From assembly GCF_022539505.1 (NCBI RefSeq), contig NC_061514.1, positions 334,225,090-334,289,089 of the forward strand: DNA of 64,000 nt, in the 5' to 3' direction. Position numbers and translations under genes: made by a program. Positions 1 to 10,867 of the stretch are shown in pieces (the stretch's first letter is position 1; each line of letters begins with the position of its first letter). Origin of the DNA: Lolium rigidum (taxonomy: Eukaryota; Streptophyta; Magnoliopsida; Poales; Poaceae). The notes under the pieces are model-generated. The model ran no database searches. It was not told where the DNA came from and saw nothing but the letters and a program-made list of their open reading frames with translations.

Positions 1-780
1 ACATATTCAATACCACAATAGTTTTTAAGGCTATTTTCCCATGAGCTATGTATTGCAAAGACAAGGAATGAAATTTTAAAGGTAGCACTCAAGTAATTTA
101 CTTTGGAATGGCGAGAGAAATACCACATAGTAGGTAGGTATGGTGGACACAAATGGCATAGTTTTTGGCTCAAGGATTTGGATGCACGAGAAGTATTCCC
201 TCTCGAGTACAAGGCTTTGGCTAGCAAGGTTGTTTGAAGCAAACACAAGTATGAACCGGTACAACAAAACTTACATAAGAACATATTGCAAGCATTATAA
301 GACTCTACACTGTCTTCCTTGTTGTTCAAACACTTCACCAGAAAATATCTAGACCTTAGAGAGACCAATCATGCAAACCAAATTTTAACAAGCTCTATGG
401 TAGTTCTTCATTAATAGGTACAAAGTACATGATGCAAGAGCTTAAACATGATCTATTTGAGCACAACAATTGCCAAGTATCAAATTATTCAAGACAATAT
501 ACCAATTACCACATGAAGCATTTTCTGTTTACAACCAAATAACAATGAACGAAGCAGTTTCAACCTTCGCCATGAACATTAAAAGTAAAGCTAAGAACAC
601 CAGTGTTAATATGAAATAGCGGAGCGTGTCTCTCTCCCACACAAGGAATGCTAGGATCCGATTTTATTCAAACAAAAACAAAAATAAAAACATACAAACG
701 CTCCAAGTAAAGCACATAAGATGTGACGGAATAAAAATATAGTTTCACTAGAGGTGACTTGATAAGTTGTAGATGAAGAA

Positions 781-801
781 GGGGATGCCTTGGGCATCCC
801 C
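781..801. repeat. Perfect hairpin GGGGATGCC / GGCATCCCC
   Basis: A 9-bp perfect stem with a 3-nt loop in the 3' non-coding part of the element. The same hairpin occurs in the opposite-orientation relative at 14993-15013. The right arm runs into CAAGCTTAG, the reverse complement of the CTAAGCTTGGGG motif that precedes the 3' LTR of the complete element. Confidence 0.85.
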
Positions 802-1605
802 AAGCTTAGATGCTTGAGTCTTCTTGAAATATGCAGGAATGAACCACGGGGGCATCCCCAAGCTTAGACTTTTCACTCTTCTTGATCATATTGTATCATC
901 CTCCTCTCTTGATACTTGAAAACTTCCTCCACACCAAACTCAAAACAAACTCATTAGAGGGTTAGTGCATAATCAAAAATCCACATATTCAGAGGTGACA
1001 CAATCATTTTTAACACTTCTGGACATTGCACAAAGCTACTGGAAGTTAATGGAACAAAGAAATCCATTCAACATAGCAAAACAGGCAATGCAAAATAAAA
1101 GGCAGAATCTGTCAAAACAGAACAATCCGTAAATACGAATTTTTCAGGGGCACTTAACTTGCTCAGATGAAAATGCTCATATTGAATGAAAGTTGCGTAC
1201 ATATCTGAGGATCACGCACGTAAATTTTCAGATTTTTCTGAGTTACCTACAGAGAATTCTACTCAAATTCGTGACAGCAAGAAATCTGTTTCTGCGCAGT
1301 AATCCAAATCTAGTATTAACCTTACTATCAAAGACTTTACTTGGCACAACAATGCAATAAAATAAAGATAAGGAGAGGTTGCTACAGTAGTAACAACTTC
1401 CAAGACACAACAAAACAGTAGCAAAATAAAACATGGGTTATCTCCCAAGAAGTGCTTTCTTTATAGCCATTAAGATGGGCTCAGCAATTTTAATGATGCT
1501 CACATAAGGATGAGAGTTGAAGCAAAGAGAGCATCAAAAACCAAGTATGAAACAAATTTAAGCCTAACCCACTTCCTATGAAAAGGAATCTTGTAAATAA
1601 ACAAG

Positions 1606-2190
1606 TCATGTAAGCATAATGCAATAAGCATAGGAAGGCAACTTAATATTGTTAAGATGCATATAACCATATTTCCGTCTCTCATAATAACTTTCAGTGG
1701 CATCATGAACAAACTCAACAATATAACTATCACATAAAGCATTCCTATTCACATGCATAAAAGTATCATTACTCTCCACACAAGCATAATCAATTTTATT
1801 AGTAATAGTGGGAGTAAAACTATCACAACCATCATTGTAATTATCATAAATTGCAGGCATGGTATAATCATAATAAACTTTATCCTCCATAGTAGGTGGC
1901 ACCAAAATACCACTATCATTATAATCATCATAAATGGGAGGCAAAGTATCATCAAAGAAAATTTTCTCCTCAAAACTTGGGGGACTAAAAATATCACAAC
2001 CAGCTTCCCCAAGCTTAAATTCTTCCATAGCATTAGCAATAATAGTATTCAAAGAGTTCATGCTAATAACATTGCTACAACTATTTTCCAAACAAAGTTC
2101 CATGGGTTTTTTAATTTTCTCTTCAAACACATCATGTCCTAATTCAATATAAAGTTCATAAAGATCTCTAATTTTTTTGTTGTTTTCCAT
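1606..2190 (-). CDS. Small acidic protein of a non-autonomous LTR element (194 aa)
   Basis: Function unknown. The protein starts MENNKKIRDLYELY, then has a basic patch EEKIKKPMELCLEN, then a strongly acidic, Tyr/Pro-rich middle with an imperfect internal repeat (FFDDTLPPIYDDYNDSG, later YYDYTMPAIYDNYNDG). It is clearly homologous to the frameshifted ORF at 13620-14354 and, over its N-terminal third, to the leader of the gag-containing ORF at 61896. I infer it is a retained gag N-terminal extension, because in the 61.9-kb copy the same leader precedes a Retrotrans_gag-like domain. No zinc knuckle or catalytic motif is seen. The frame is open from the first ATG after the primer site to a natural stop. 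Confidence 0.65.
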   Translation of the reverse strand: MENNKKIRDLYELYIELGHDVFEEKIKKPMELCLENSCSNVISMNSLNTIIANAMEEFKLGEAGCDIFSPPSFEEKIFFDDTLPPIYDDYNDSGILVPPTMEDKVYYDYTMPAIYDNYNDGCDSFTPTITNKIDYACVESNDTFMHVNRNALCDSYIVEFVHDATESYYERRKYGYMHLNNIKLPSYAYCIMLT

Positions 2191-2316
2191 TAAGCCTAAC
2201 TAGTGAAAATAAAAACAAGAAACAAAAAGATGCAATTGCTTCGAGCACTCACACACCGGCAACAATGCTAGGAAATAGCTTAGTAGTCGGAGGATGTGAA
2301 TACCTTTTACCTTACC

Positions 2317-2334
2317 TCCCAGGCAACGGCGCCA
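2317..2334 (-). other. Primer binding site, tRNA-Asp type
   Basis: The minus strand reads TGGCGCCGTTGCC followed by TGGGA, a few bases inside the LTR. It is complementary to the 3' end of plant tRNA-Asp apart from one mismatch. The copies at 13465 and 61732 have the canonical GGGGA ending. Confidence 0.8.
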
Positions 2335-2344
2335 GAAAATAGCT

Positions 2345-3779
2345 TGATGTCTACGCACGCTTCTATTCCTGTAGACAGTGTTGGGCCTCCAAGAGCAGAG
2401 GTTTGTAGAACAGCAGCAAGTTTCCCTTAAGTGAATCACCCAAGGTTTATCGAACTCAGGGTGGTAGAGGTCAAAGATATCCCTCTCAAGCAACCCTGCA
2501 ATTACGATACAAGAAGTCTCTTGTGTCCCCAACACACCTAATACAATTGTCAGATGTATAGGTGCACTAGTTTGGCGAAGAGATAGTGAGATGCAAGTGA
2601 TATGGATGAATATGTGTGGTAATAGCAATCTGAAATAAAGATGGCAGCAAGCAAACATGTAACAGAACTTGTTGGAAACGGTGTTTCAATGCTTAGAAAC
2701 AAGGCCTAGGGATCATACTTTCACTAGTGGACACTCTCAACAATGATCACATAAATAAATAAGTTCTCTTCTCTTATGCTACTTTCAAAGACTCTATTGT
2801 TGGATAACAAACACCATTCATTGTGTAGGGCTACGAGAGCACCCTCAAGCCGGAGTAAACAAGCTCCACAACGTCATAAAGGAATCACACACGATGCAAA
2901 CACTGTCACTGTCACACCATGGAGAGTAATTCCGGAGTTCATATTAAAGTAACTCTAGAGTACATAGTAATAGTTAACTTCATAATCTACAAGAGATCAC
3001 AATCATAACCTACGCCAAGTACTACATGATGCACACACTGTCAACATTACATCATGGAGGAGGAATCGACTACTTTAATAACATCACTAGAGTAGCACAT
3101 AGATTAATAGTGATACAAAGCTCATGATCACATAAATATCACAACATGGGAGAGAGAGATGAACCACATAGCTACCGGTAGAGCCCTCAGCCTCGGGGGA
3201 TAACTACTCCCTCCTCATCATAGGAGACAGCAGCGGCGATGAAGATGGCGGTGGTGTCGATGGAGATGCCCTCCGGGGGCACTTCCCCGTCCCGGCGGCG
3301 TGCCGGAACAGAGACTTCTGTCCCCCGAATCTTGGCTTCGCGATGGCGGCGGCTCTGGAACTTTTCTCGTATCGTGGCTTATTCCCTTAGGGTTTTCGAG
3401 GCGGAGAGAATATATAGGCGGAAGGGCAGCCTCGGAGGAGCCAGGGGGTGGCCCCCCATAGGCTGGCGCCCCCCCCTTGGCCGTGCCGCCATGTGGGGTG
3501 GGGCCCCCAGGGCTCCCCTCTGGTCCCTCTCTGCTCTCCGGAAGCTTCCGTGAAATATAAGATCGTGGGCATTAATTTCGTCCAATTCGAGAATATTTCT
3601 CGTGTAAGATTTCTGAAACCAAAAACAGCGAAAAACGAGAACCGGCACTTCGGCATCTTGTTAATAGGTTAGTTCCGGAAAATGCATCAAAACGATATAA
3701 AGTATGAATAAAACATGTAGGTATTGTCATAAAACTAGCATGGAACATAAGAAATTTTAGATACGTTGGAGACGTATCA
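2345..3779 (-). repeat. 5' LTR of the minus-strand element
   Basis: On the minus strand it begins TGATACGTCTCCAACGTATC and ends GCGTGCGTAGACATCA. Both ends recur at the other LTRs of this superfamily in the window. Length is 1,435 bp, close to the 1,433-bp LTR at 60289-61721. GC-rich segments give spurious overlapping ORFs around 3239-3672. Confidence 0.88.
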
Positions 3780-4278
3780 CGCCACCGCTCGCAGAACTAA
3801 AAACCGTTCCGAGAATATTCTTCTTCTTCACCATCGCGAGATCTGGAGAAGATCTAAAAACGGTGGCGGCGGCATGGCAGTTGTGAAAGAGAAAGGTAGA
3901 AGAAGAACAGGAGGATGCTACGACGAATATGAGAGAATGCTAAGGATTTTACCCTGAGATATTTTAAGTAGGGGAGAACTTGAGGATTGTGTGGGCACGT
4001 GTCGTTGCTGCCAGTTCATTAAGAGGATCCTTTCTCCATCGTTGATCGCGGAAATCGAGGAGGCGCCTTGGTAACCGTACGAGAAAAGCGGATATTACTT
4101 AAAAACAGAGCCAGGCAGAGCTAGGATGGGCCCAGCGGGTCGCGTCTTGTCAGTCAAAATCAAAGTGTCAATAACGTCATCAATGACGTCGTGAGAAACG
4201 CTCGAAGCATTCGAAGAAATGTAAAAGGTATCGGATGGTGAACTTGAATCTGCACCCGGTTGCAAGCGCCCGTGTCCA

Positions 4279-4628
4279 GACTCGGGGGCTACTCCCATCG
4301 GGAGTGCTGGACGCGCACCCGATAGAACTTTTTTGTACTCCAGGATCATGCCTGGGGACTTGATTCTGTGTAGCGTAACGTTGTTTTGCCATCGGCGGTT
4401 AACCAGCAAAAGTTGGGCACGTTATTCATTATCCCTTACGCGCGGAAAACTTATCGAAGAATACAAGCTTCAGAGCAAAAATATCGGATGACCCATGAAG
4501 ATCTACAGAAAAACCTGGCGAGCAAAACGTTCGAGTAGTACAACTTGAGTCTACGCACGGATTGCAAGCATCCGTACCTAGACTCGGGGGCTACTCCAAT
4601 CGGGAGCGCTGGCCACGCACCCGATAGA
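4279..4628 (+). repeat. Pair of diverged 46-bp direct repeats before the 3' LTR
   Basis: GACTCGGGGGCTACTCC..., continuing to CACCCGATAGAA, occurs at 4279-4324 and again at 4583-4628 with few changes. A third, shorter copy of the ACTCGGGGGCTAC core is the tract directly upstream of the LTR at about 4728-4740. The core is thus repeated three times along the 3' region. Confidence 0.75.
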
Positions 4629-4740
4629 AGAAGATGATGCTGATACAAGATGGTCAAACACAATCAAGGAGAAGAACATTAGGTGGAGGCATGCTTTAGT
4701 CTCTACCTGAACTATCTTCGGCTAGACACTCGGGGGCTAC

Positions 4741-5282
4741 TAACGTGGGCATTACCCTTCGGGTAACCGACATTGCCCTACCCTATACGATCTAACTGGA
4801 GGCCCATGAAGGTATTCGATGGCAAGGCGGGCCACTTGGATGTCGCAGCAGAAGATTCCTTGGCGGGCAAGACAAGGAAGGAGCCGAACAAGGAAAGTTT
4901 AGAGCTAGGACTATTGTAAACCTAGTCGTACTCGGTTAGACCTCTTGAGACCTGGCCACCTATATAAAGGCCAGGAGAGGGGCTGCCGAGGGACACGATC
5001 AATCTTAGCAACCTTAGCCACCAAAAGTCTAGAGCTAGGTCGCCACAACACTTAGCCTCTCGACGAGATCTCAGCCGAACCCTTCGGCACCCCATTGTAA
5101 CCCAATATTCTCATAATCAAGATCAGACAGGCAGGACGTAAGGGTTTTACCTCATCGAGGGCCCCGAACCTGGGTAAATCGCTTCCCCCGCTTGTCTGTG
5201 AACCGATGTCTCGTATCAGCTTACAGGATTCCATCAACCCTAAGCCCCAATCGGAGGGCATTGCCGAGGAGTACCCTCAACA
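4741..5282 (+). repeat. 3' LTR of the Gypsy-type element
   Basis: It begins TAACGTGGGCATTACCC, probably with a mutated TG start, directly after a polypurine-like tract, and ends CCCTCAACA. It contains a TATA box at 4961-4970. Exact ends are tentative because no second LTR or target duplication was found. The 5283-5501 stretch that follows shows no gene or element end I can name. Confidence 0.6.
4961..4970 (+). promoter_or_regulatory. LTR TATA box
   Basis: TATATAAAGG in the 3' LTR, in a context typical of plant LTR promoters. Activity is not implied by the sequence alone. Confidence 0.5.
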
Positions 5283-6076
5283 ACAACCGCCAAGGAAAAC
5301 GCAGCCGCTGCCAACGGCCCACCCACGGTGCACACACAGTTGCACACGTCCATCCCGATTAAGGTGGCGTGGCTGGGTCCACCTGAAGCCACCTCACGCT
5401 TAATTTCTCACCTGGAGCCACCTGATGTTCCACTTTTTCAGGTGGTTGTACACCCGAGTTGAGGTCACCTCGGCTCCATGTGATCAAATAGAGCCGCTGC
5501 ATGATACGTCTCAAACGTATCTATAATTTTTGATGATTCATTCTTGTTTTACACCAATTCCACTATGTTTTGCTTACACTTCGTTGCACTTTTATACATT
5601 TTTCGGCACTAACCTATTGACAAGATGCCACAGTGTCAATTCCCTGTTTTCTGCTATTTTTGGTTTCATAAAAGTTGTACAGTAAATATTCTCGGAATTA
5701 GATGAAACAAAAGCCGAAGTTAATAGTTTACCGTAACAAAGACAGAGACCGGAGGGGAGTAGGAGAGGCCCCTAGCCGCGCCTAGGGGTGGTGTGGAGCC
5801 TCCTGGCACCCCACCAACCTATCTCCTCCGCCTAATTATTCACGATCTCGGGAAAAACCTAAAAACGCAAGCCTTCGTCCATGAAAAGTTCCGTAGCTCC
5901 ACCGCCGCCGAATACAAGATTCGGGGGATGGAAGTCTCTGTTCCGGTACCCTGCCAGGACGGGGAATTTCCCCCGGAGCCATCTCCATCAACTCCACCGC
6001 CATATTCATCGCCGTTGCTGACTCCCATGATGAGGAGTGAGTAGTTCTCCCCCGAGGCTGAGAGCTTTACCGGTAG

Positions 6077-7148
6077 TGATATGGGGTGGCCCGATCTTCT
6101 CAGTAAGCAACGGTGGTGATGATGATCACGGGGTGATAGCAGCGGAGGAACACGACGATGTAGTGGAAGATAACTTGTATGACGCAACGAGATCTCTCGA
6201 TTGGTCCCTGTCGCCAATGCAACAGCTCTCAACCCTGCAAGATATTCGCAACTCCACACACTTGCGCACGTAGCCACCAACCACGAAGCGGTAAGTTGCA
6301 ACCGTCTAATTCCCAATGGAACAGAAGATCACACAAGACTTTAACATGATCTACACAATATCAAGAAATATGGTGTAGGGAATTCAATAGTTTTGCAGAG
6401 CAAACAACTAAGAACTAGGGTTTATCTTAAACGTGGTCTCCAACAGCTAGGGGGGCGTCCTGGGCACTTATATAGACGTCCGGGATGACCTCTGGTAAAA
6501 AAACTACGAGAATAACCGACCCAGAATAGATCTGGTCGAGACAGACTCGGACACGGCCGGTCTGGGGGCCGGTCGACCGGGCCTGGGACCGGCCGGTCCG
6601 GTCTGGACCGGGCCAGAGACCGGATGGCGACCGGTGGCGGGGCGTGTGGCTCAGTACCCCGCCCGGTTGCAGTCAGCGGATTGCCCGGTTGGCACCGGGC
6701 CGGATCCGGCGTGCCGCCCGGTCGGACCGGGCCAGGGACCGGGTGCGCCGGCGTGACGGCCGGTCTGACCGGGTGTTGGGCCGGCCTGGACTTCTTCTTC
6801 TCCTCTCGCGCATGCCTCCCGCTCCTCCCTCGCGCGTCCATGAGATATCTTCATGTCCAGCTCCTTGTCCAGCTCCACATCCATCTTCACGTCCAGCTGC
6901 TCCTCTCCTCCTTGTGCGATGCTTGTCTCCTCTTCATACCTGATGATACATAAGTAATAGGACTTAGTAGTATAAAGTTCTGATCAATCAAAGTATCGTT
7001 TAGAAACAAGTTCACCTGTTGTTTAAGTAACTTCGCACAAGCTCTTGTAATAGGTCCAATCCTGACTTCATTGGACTTGAGCTTCACATCAGGCTCATCT
7101 TCAGTAGGTAATGACAGAAGTGGTAGTGTGGTAGGGATGTCCTCATCA
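6077..7148 (-). repeat. 3' LTR of the nested Gypsy element
   Basis: On the minus strand it starts TGATGAGGACATCCC and ends GCCACCCCATATCA, 1,072 bp. It is nearly identical to 20656-21728. Its first part carries the conserved C-terminal coding sequence of pol, which includes GPITRACAKLLKQQVNLF. The middle (about 6550-6790) is a dense array of ACCGG/CCGGT motifs. A minus-strand TATATAAG lies at 6467-6474. Confidence 0.9.
6467..6474 (-). promoter_or_regulatory. LTR TATA box
   Basis: TATATAAG on the minus strand, downstream of the CCGG-rich block. The same motif is in the other LTR copy near 21046-21053. Confidence 0.45.
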
Positions 7149-9090
7149 TCTCCCCCCCTTCAAAAGGCGTCGACCCCGACGCTCCAAGGTCTTCTCCGTC
7201 ATATGGTGTCAAATTAGCAACATTGAAAGAATTACTGACACCAAACTCATCAACAGGAAGATCTATCGAGTATGCATTATCATTGATCTTGGCAAGCACT
7301 TTGTAAGGACCAGCACCACGAGGCTTCAACTTCGACTTCCGCAGCTTCGGGAACCTATCCTTGCGAAAATGTACCCATACCATATCACCAGGCTTGAATA
7401 ACAACTCCTTGTGCTTCTTGTTCATCCTTGCAGCATTGCTCTTGCCTTTCTTTTCAATCAACTCTTTAGTCTTCACATGGATCTTTCGCACAAAATCTGC
7501 CCTCTTGGATGTCTCCATATTTACTCTCTCATGTATGGGTAAAGGCAACAAATCAAGCGGAGTAATGGGTTTGAAACCATACACCACCTCAAAAGGACAT
7601 AGCTCCGTGGTAGAATGTACCGCCCTGTTATAAGCAAACTCCACATGCGGCAAACACTCTTCCCACTCCTTCAGGTTCTTCTTGATCATGGATCTCAACA
7701 GTTGTGACAATGTTCGATTCACCACTTCAGTTTGACCATCAGTTTGGGGATGACAAGTAGTACTGAACAGTAGCTTTGTCCCCAGCTTTCTCCACAGCGT
7801 CTTCTAGAAGTAGCTCATAAACTTCACGTCACGATCAGAAACAATAGTCTTCGGGACTCCATGTAGTCGCACAACCTCCATGAAAAACAGGTTAGCAATA
7901 TGCGACGCATCGTCGCTTTTGTGGCAGGCAATAAAGTGTGACATCTTAGAAAATCTGTCCACGTGAGGCTTCAGCTTGGACTTGGACTTGTTGCAAGTAA
8001 TGCATCTCTTCACATATATACCTGTCCACATCCTGCCTCATCTTTGGCCAATAAAAGTGGTCAGCGAGCATGAGTAGCGTCTTCTCACGCCCAAAGTGAC
8101 CCATCAAACCTCCAGCATGTGATTCTTGCAATAAGAGCAAACGCACAGACGATTCTGGAACACATAGTTTGTTAGCTCTAAACAAGAACCCATCATGTAT
8201 GTGATATTTTTCCCATGCTTTACCAAGAGCACATAAGCGATATGGTTCAGCAATGATCAGTGGCATACAAATCACATAGTACTTCTAATCCAGGAATTTT
8301 AACATCAAGTTGAGTTAATAGCATATTCTTCCTAGATAGAGCATCAGCAACAATATTATCTTTTCCCTTCTTATGCTTAATAATATATGGAAAAGACTCA
8401 ATGAACTCAACCCACTTGGCAAGACGCTTATGCAAAGTAGATTGAGCTTTCAGGTATTTTAAAGCTTCATGATCAGAATGTATGATAAATTCTTTTGGCC
8501 ACAAGTAATGTTGCCAAACCTCAAGAACTCTAATTAAAGCATACAATTCTTTATCATATATAGGATAGTTTAACTTAGCACCAGATAGTTTCTCAGAAAA
8601 ATATGCAATTGGGCGACCCTCTTGCATCAACACACCACCAATTCCAATACCACTAGCATCACATTCAATCTCAAATTGCTTATTGAAATCAGGAAGTGCA
8701 AGCAACGGTGCAGAAGTTAACAATCTCTTAAGTTCATCAAAAGCATGATCTTGGGCTGTGCCCCACTCAAATATTACACCCTTTTTAGTTAAGTCATTCA
8801 AAGGTGCAGCAATAGTACTAAAGTTGGGCACAAATCTTCTATAAAACCCAGCTAGACCATGAAAACTTCTAACTTGACTCACATTCATGGGAGTAGTCCT
8901 ATTTTGAATAGCTTCAATTTTAGACACATCTAATTCTTCTCCATGCCGAGAGACAACATAACCCAGAAATATGACCTTATCTTTGCAAAATGTGCACTTC
9001 TCAAGATTACCATAGAGTTTATTATCACGCAACACTTGCAAAACATGTCGAATACGTATAGCATGATCAGATTCATTGCGGCTGTAGATT
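7084..9090 (-). pseudogene. Gypsy pol remnant: reverse transcriptase C-half, RNase H, damaged integrase
   Basis: Starting at 9090 the frame encodes the part of reverse transcriptase after the catalytic YxDD box ([39 protein letters not shown]). It then encodes RNase H ([28 protein letters not shown]) and a spacer. The integrase zinc-binding segment follows (HAGGLMGHFGREKTLLML). The integrase core is joined KSKLKPH directly to [10 protein letters not shown], so the region carrying the first catalytic Asp is deleted. The C-terminal part includes [18 protein letters not shown] and [15 protein letters not shown]. Frameshifts separate at least three blocks. The N-terminal half of reverse transcriptase and the protease are lost at the junction with the LTR starting at 9091. 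Confidence 0.9.
7149..7161 (-). other. Polypurine tract
   Basis: The minus strand reads GAAGGGGGGGAGA immediately before the 3' LTR start. The pol reading frame passes through it. The G-run appears to have gained or lost a base, because the frame upstream does not continue into the conserved frame inside the LTR. Confidence 0.75.
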
Positions 9091-9841
9091 TGTTGGGGGC
9101 ATGACCCCCGGTATGCCAAAGGCATGCCAAAACCGGATGGTTTAGGCCGTCGAGGTACCGGTTGATGTTTATACCGGAGCACGAAGTTAAGGATCTGGCT
9201 AAGTGAAGCTAAGCCGGTATCCCCAGAAGAGGTATACCGGGACCGGATAGAAAAGACACCGGGCCACCGGTAAGAAGTGCTTGCTCGTAGCACGTCGGCA
9301 GGACTGGTCAAAGATTCTCTCCAGAGCTAGAAGACAAAGGTGAGCTAAGCAAAGTAGCTTTAAACGAAGGGCTGATGATAAAGAGGAGGGTGACGATCAA
9401 AGAAGCCGGAGGACGTCAGCCTCCCTGATTAAAGGAGACCCCGGTGTCATCTATGATTAAAGTAACTTTGTAAAGTAGTTTGTCTAGTCAAAGATGCCAT
9501 TAGGGTTTCTTGCCCTGTAAGCCACCCTCCCCCCTATATAAGGAGAGGGGGCACACCCGTACTCGGGAGCGATGAGAAGAGACGAACGGACAAACACATG
9601 TACGCATAGTTGAGCCTTTGTACTGAGAAACTTGTAACCTGTGGAGATCAATAAAGAAGATGATCTAGAGCGAGTTCTTCCTTATGTCTTTCTTCTTCAA
9701 CCTCTAGCCTTGGCTAAGTTCTTGAGGAAACCATCCGGAAGTTCATCCCATCTAATCACAAACCCTCCCCCGAATCCTCTAGCGTCCATTCGGCCCCAAC
9801 TTAAGCCACCCTATGGCATCTGTCTGTTCCCCACGATGACA
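9091..9841 (+). repeat. LTR, 751 bp, TGTTGGGGGC...GATGACA
   Basis: Starts TGTTGGGGGCATGACCCCCGG and ends CCCCACGATGACA directly before a primer site. The first 20 bp hold an inverted GGGGGCATGACCCCC palindrome. CCGGTA-type motifs are frequent in the first 200 bp. A TATA box lies at 9535. Confidence 0.85.
9535..9542 (+). promoter_or_regulatory. LTR TATA box
   Basis: TATATAAG followed by a GAGAGGGGGCACACCC stretch, about 300 bp before the LTR end. Confidence 0.5.
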
Positions 9842-9843
9842 GT

Positions 9844-9860
9844 TGGCGCCCACCGTGGGG
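9844..9860 (+). other. Primer binding site, tRNA-Lys type
   Basis: TGGCGCCCACCGTGGGG, complementary to the 3' end of plant tRNA-Lys(CUU), two bases after the LTR. Confidence 0.85.
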
Positions 9861-10078
9861 AATGAAGTTGCGCTTGCTGGAGTTCATATTCGGGCGGGCA
9901 TCCTCGAGGTCGCCGGCGAGCGGACAGTGTCTGCGCTCGTCCAGCGCTTCTACTCCATGGACTTCATCAACGACAACGCGGGCTGCTTCGCCAACGGCGG
10001 CATCTTCCCCAAGAACGGCCGCATCATCGAGTTCGGCAGCCACCGCGTCTACTTCGGCACCGTCCTCGTGCGCCGGCG

Positions 10079-10501
10079 TGATACGTCCAAAACGTATCTA
10101 CTTTCCCGAACACTTTTGCTATTGTTTTGCCTCTAATTTGTGTATTTTGGATGCAACTAACACGGACTAACGCTGTTTTCAGCGGAACTCGTTCTGGTGT
10201 CTCGTTTTTGTGCAGAAATCCAACTTTCGGGAAAAACCTCGGGATTTTGACGAAAGGGCCTATTTTCCCAGAATAATGACGGAGCCGGAAGGACAATTGA
10301 AGTGGAGGCCCGNNNNNNNNNNNNNNNNNNNNNNNNNNNNNNNNNNNNNNNNNNNNNNNNNNNNNNNNNNNNNNNNNNNNNNNNNNNNNNNNNNNNNNNN
10401 NNNNNNNNNNNNGCTTGTCAACACCTTCTGCTCCTCGTTGGGATCGACATTCTTACTTATCGAAGATACTACGATACACCCCCTATACTTGTGGGTCATC
10501 A
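10079..10501 (+). repeat. LTR interrupted by an assembly gap
   Basis: It begins TGATACGTCCAAAACG and, after the gap, ends CTTGTGGGTCATCA, both standard ends of a Triticeae LTR superfamily. The two pieces may or may not belong to the same LTR. Flanking 5-mers (CGGCG before, GAAGG after) do not match. Confidence 0.6.
10313..10412. other. Assembly gap, 100 N
   Basis: Exactly 100 N, the usual placeholder for a gap of unknown size. It lies inside LTR sequence, where scaffold joins are error-prone. Translations across it are meaningless. Confidence 0.99.
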
Positions 10502-10867
10502 GAAGGGCAGGTCAGGAGGCGTCATGAGGGGCCCACACACCAGGGCCACGCGGCCAGGGCCCAGGCCGCGCCGCCCTGTTGTGTCGCCACCTCGTGGCCC
10601 CACTTCGTCTATCCCTCGGTCTTCTGGAAGCTTCGTGCAAAAATAGGACCCTGGGCGTTGATTTCGTCCAATTCCGAGAATATTTCCTTACTAGGATTTC
10701 TGAAACCAAAAACAGCGAGAAAACAAGAATCGGCTCTTCGGCATCTCGTCAATAGGTTAGTGCCGGAAAATGCATAATAATGACATATAATGTGTATAAA
10801 ACATGTGAGTATCATCATAAAAGTAGCATGGAACATAAGAAATTATAGATACGTTTGGGACGTATCA
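10502..10867 (-). repeat. Truncated LTR fragment
   Basis: On the minus strand it starts TGATACGTCCCAAACG at 10867 and breaks off at 10502, where LTR sequence of opposite orientation begins. It is related to the fragment at 10868-11577. Confidence 0.75.

Larger units (their letters stand above)
1..3779 (-). mobile_element. Non-autonomous LTR retrotransposon (partial, 3' end off window)
   Basis: Read on the minus strand: a 5' LTR (3779 to 2345), a tRNA-Asp-type primer site (2334 to 2317), a small acidic ORF (2190 to 1606), then about 1.6 kb of non-coding sequence running off the window edge. The internal part is collinear with the plus-strand element at 11578-18647, including the hairpin and the purine motif repeats. 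No gag, protease, reverse transcriptase or integrase is visible, so it should depend on another element's enzymes. The 3' LTR and target duplication cannot be seen. Its 5' LTR abuts the 3' internal region of the Gypsy-type element that starts at 3780. Confidence 0.85.
3780..5282 (+). mobile_element. Gypsy-type LTR element, 3' internal part and 3' LTR
   Basis: No coding domain remains. The identification rests on the 3' architecture: repeated ACTCGGGGGCTAC-type units, a final ACTCGGGGGCTAC polypurine-like tract ending at 4740, and an LTR with a TATATAAAGG box. It resembles Triticeae Gypsy families of the Fatima kind from memory, but the family name needs a TREP search. The left side is cut by the element at 1-3779. 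Confidence 0.6.
9091..10078 (+). mobile_element. 5' end of a tRNA-Lys-primed LTR retrotransposon (truncated)
   Basis: An LTR (9091-9841), a primer site and about 220 bp of internal GC-rich sequence. The rest is gone: at 10079 an unrelated LTR begins. Its LTR start coincides exactly with the loss of the host Gypsy pol frame. Its family is not named here. The LTR promoter has a clear TATA box. Confidence 0.8.

Noticed and set aside
2200..2658. Recurring ORF with LLERDIFDLYLPEFDKPW (also at 13065, 18259, 22221, 61408)
   Set aside because: Conserved only because the 3' part of the LTR is conserved. It crosses the LTR end and primer site and has no start context or domain.
10210..10646. ORFs running through the N gap
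   Set aside because: They translate unknown bases and LTR sequence, so there is no gene evidence.
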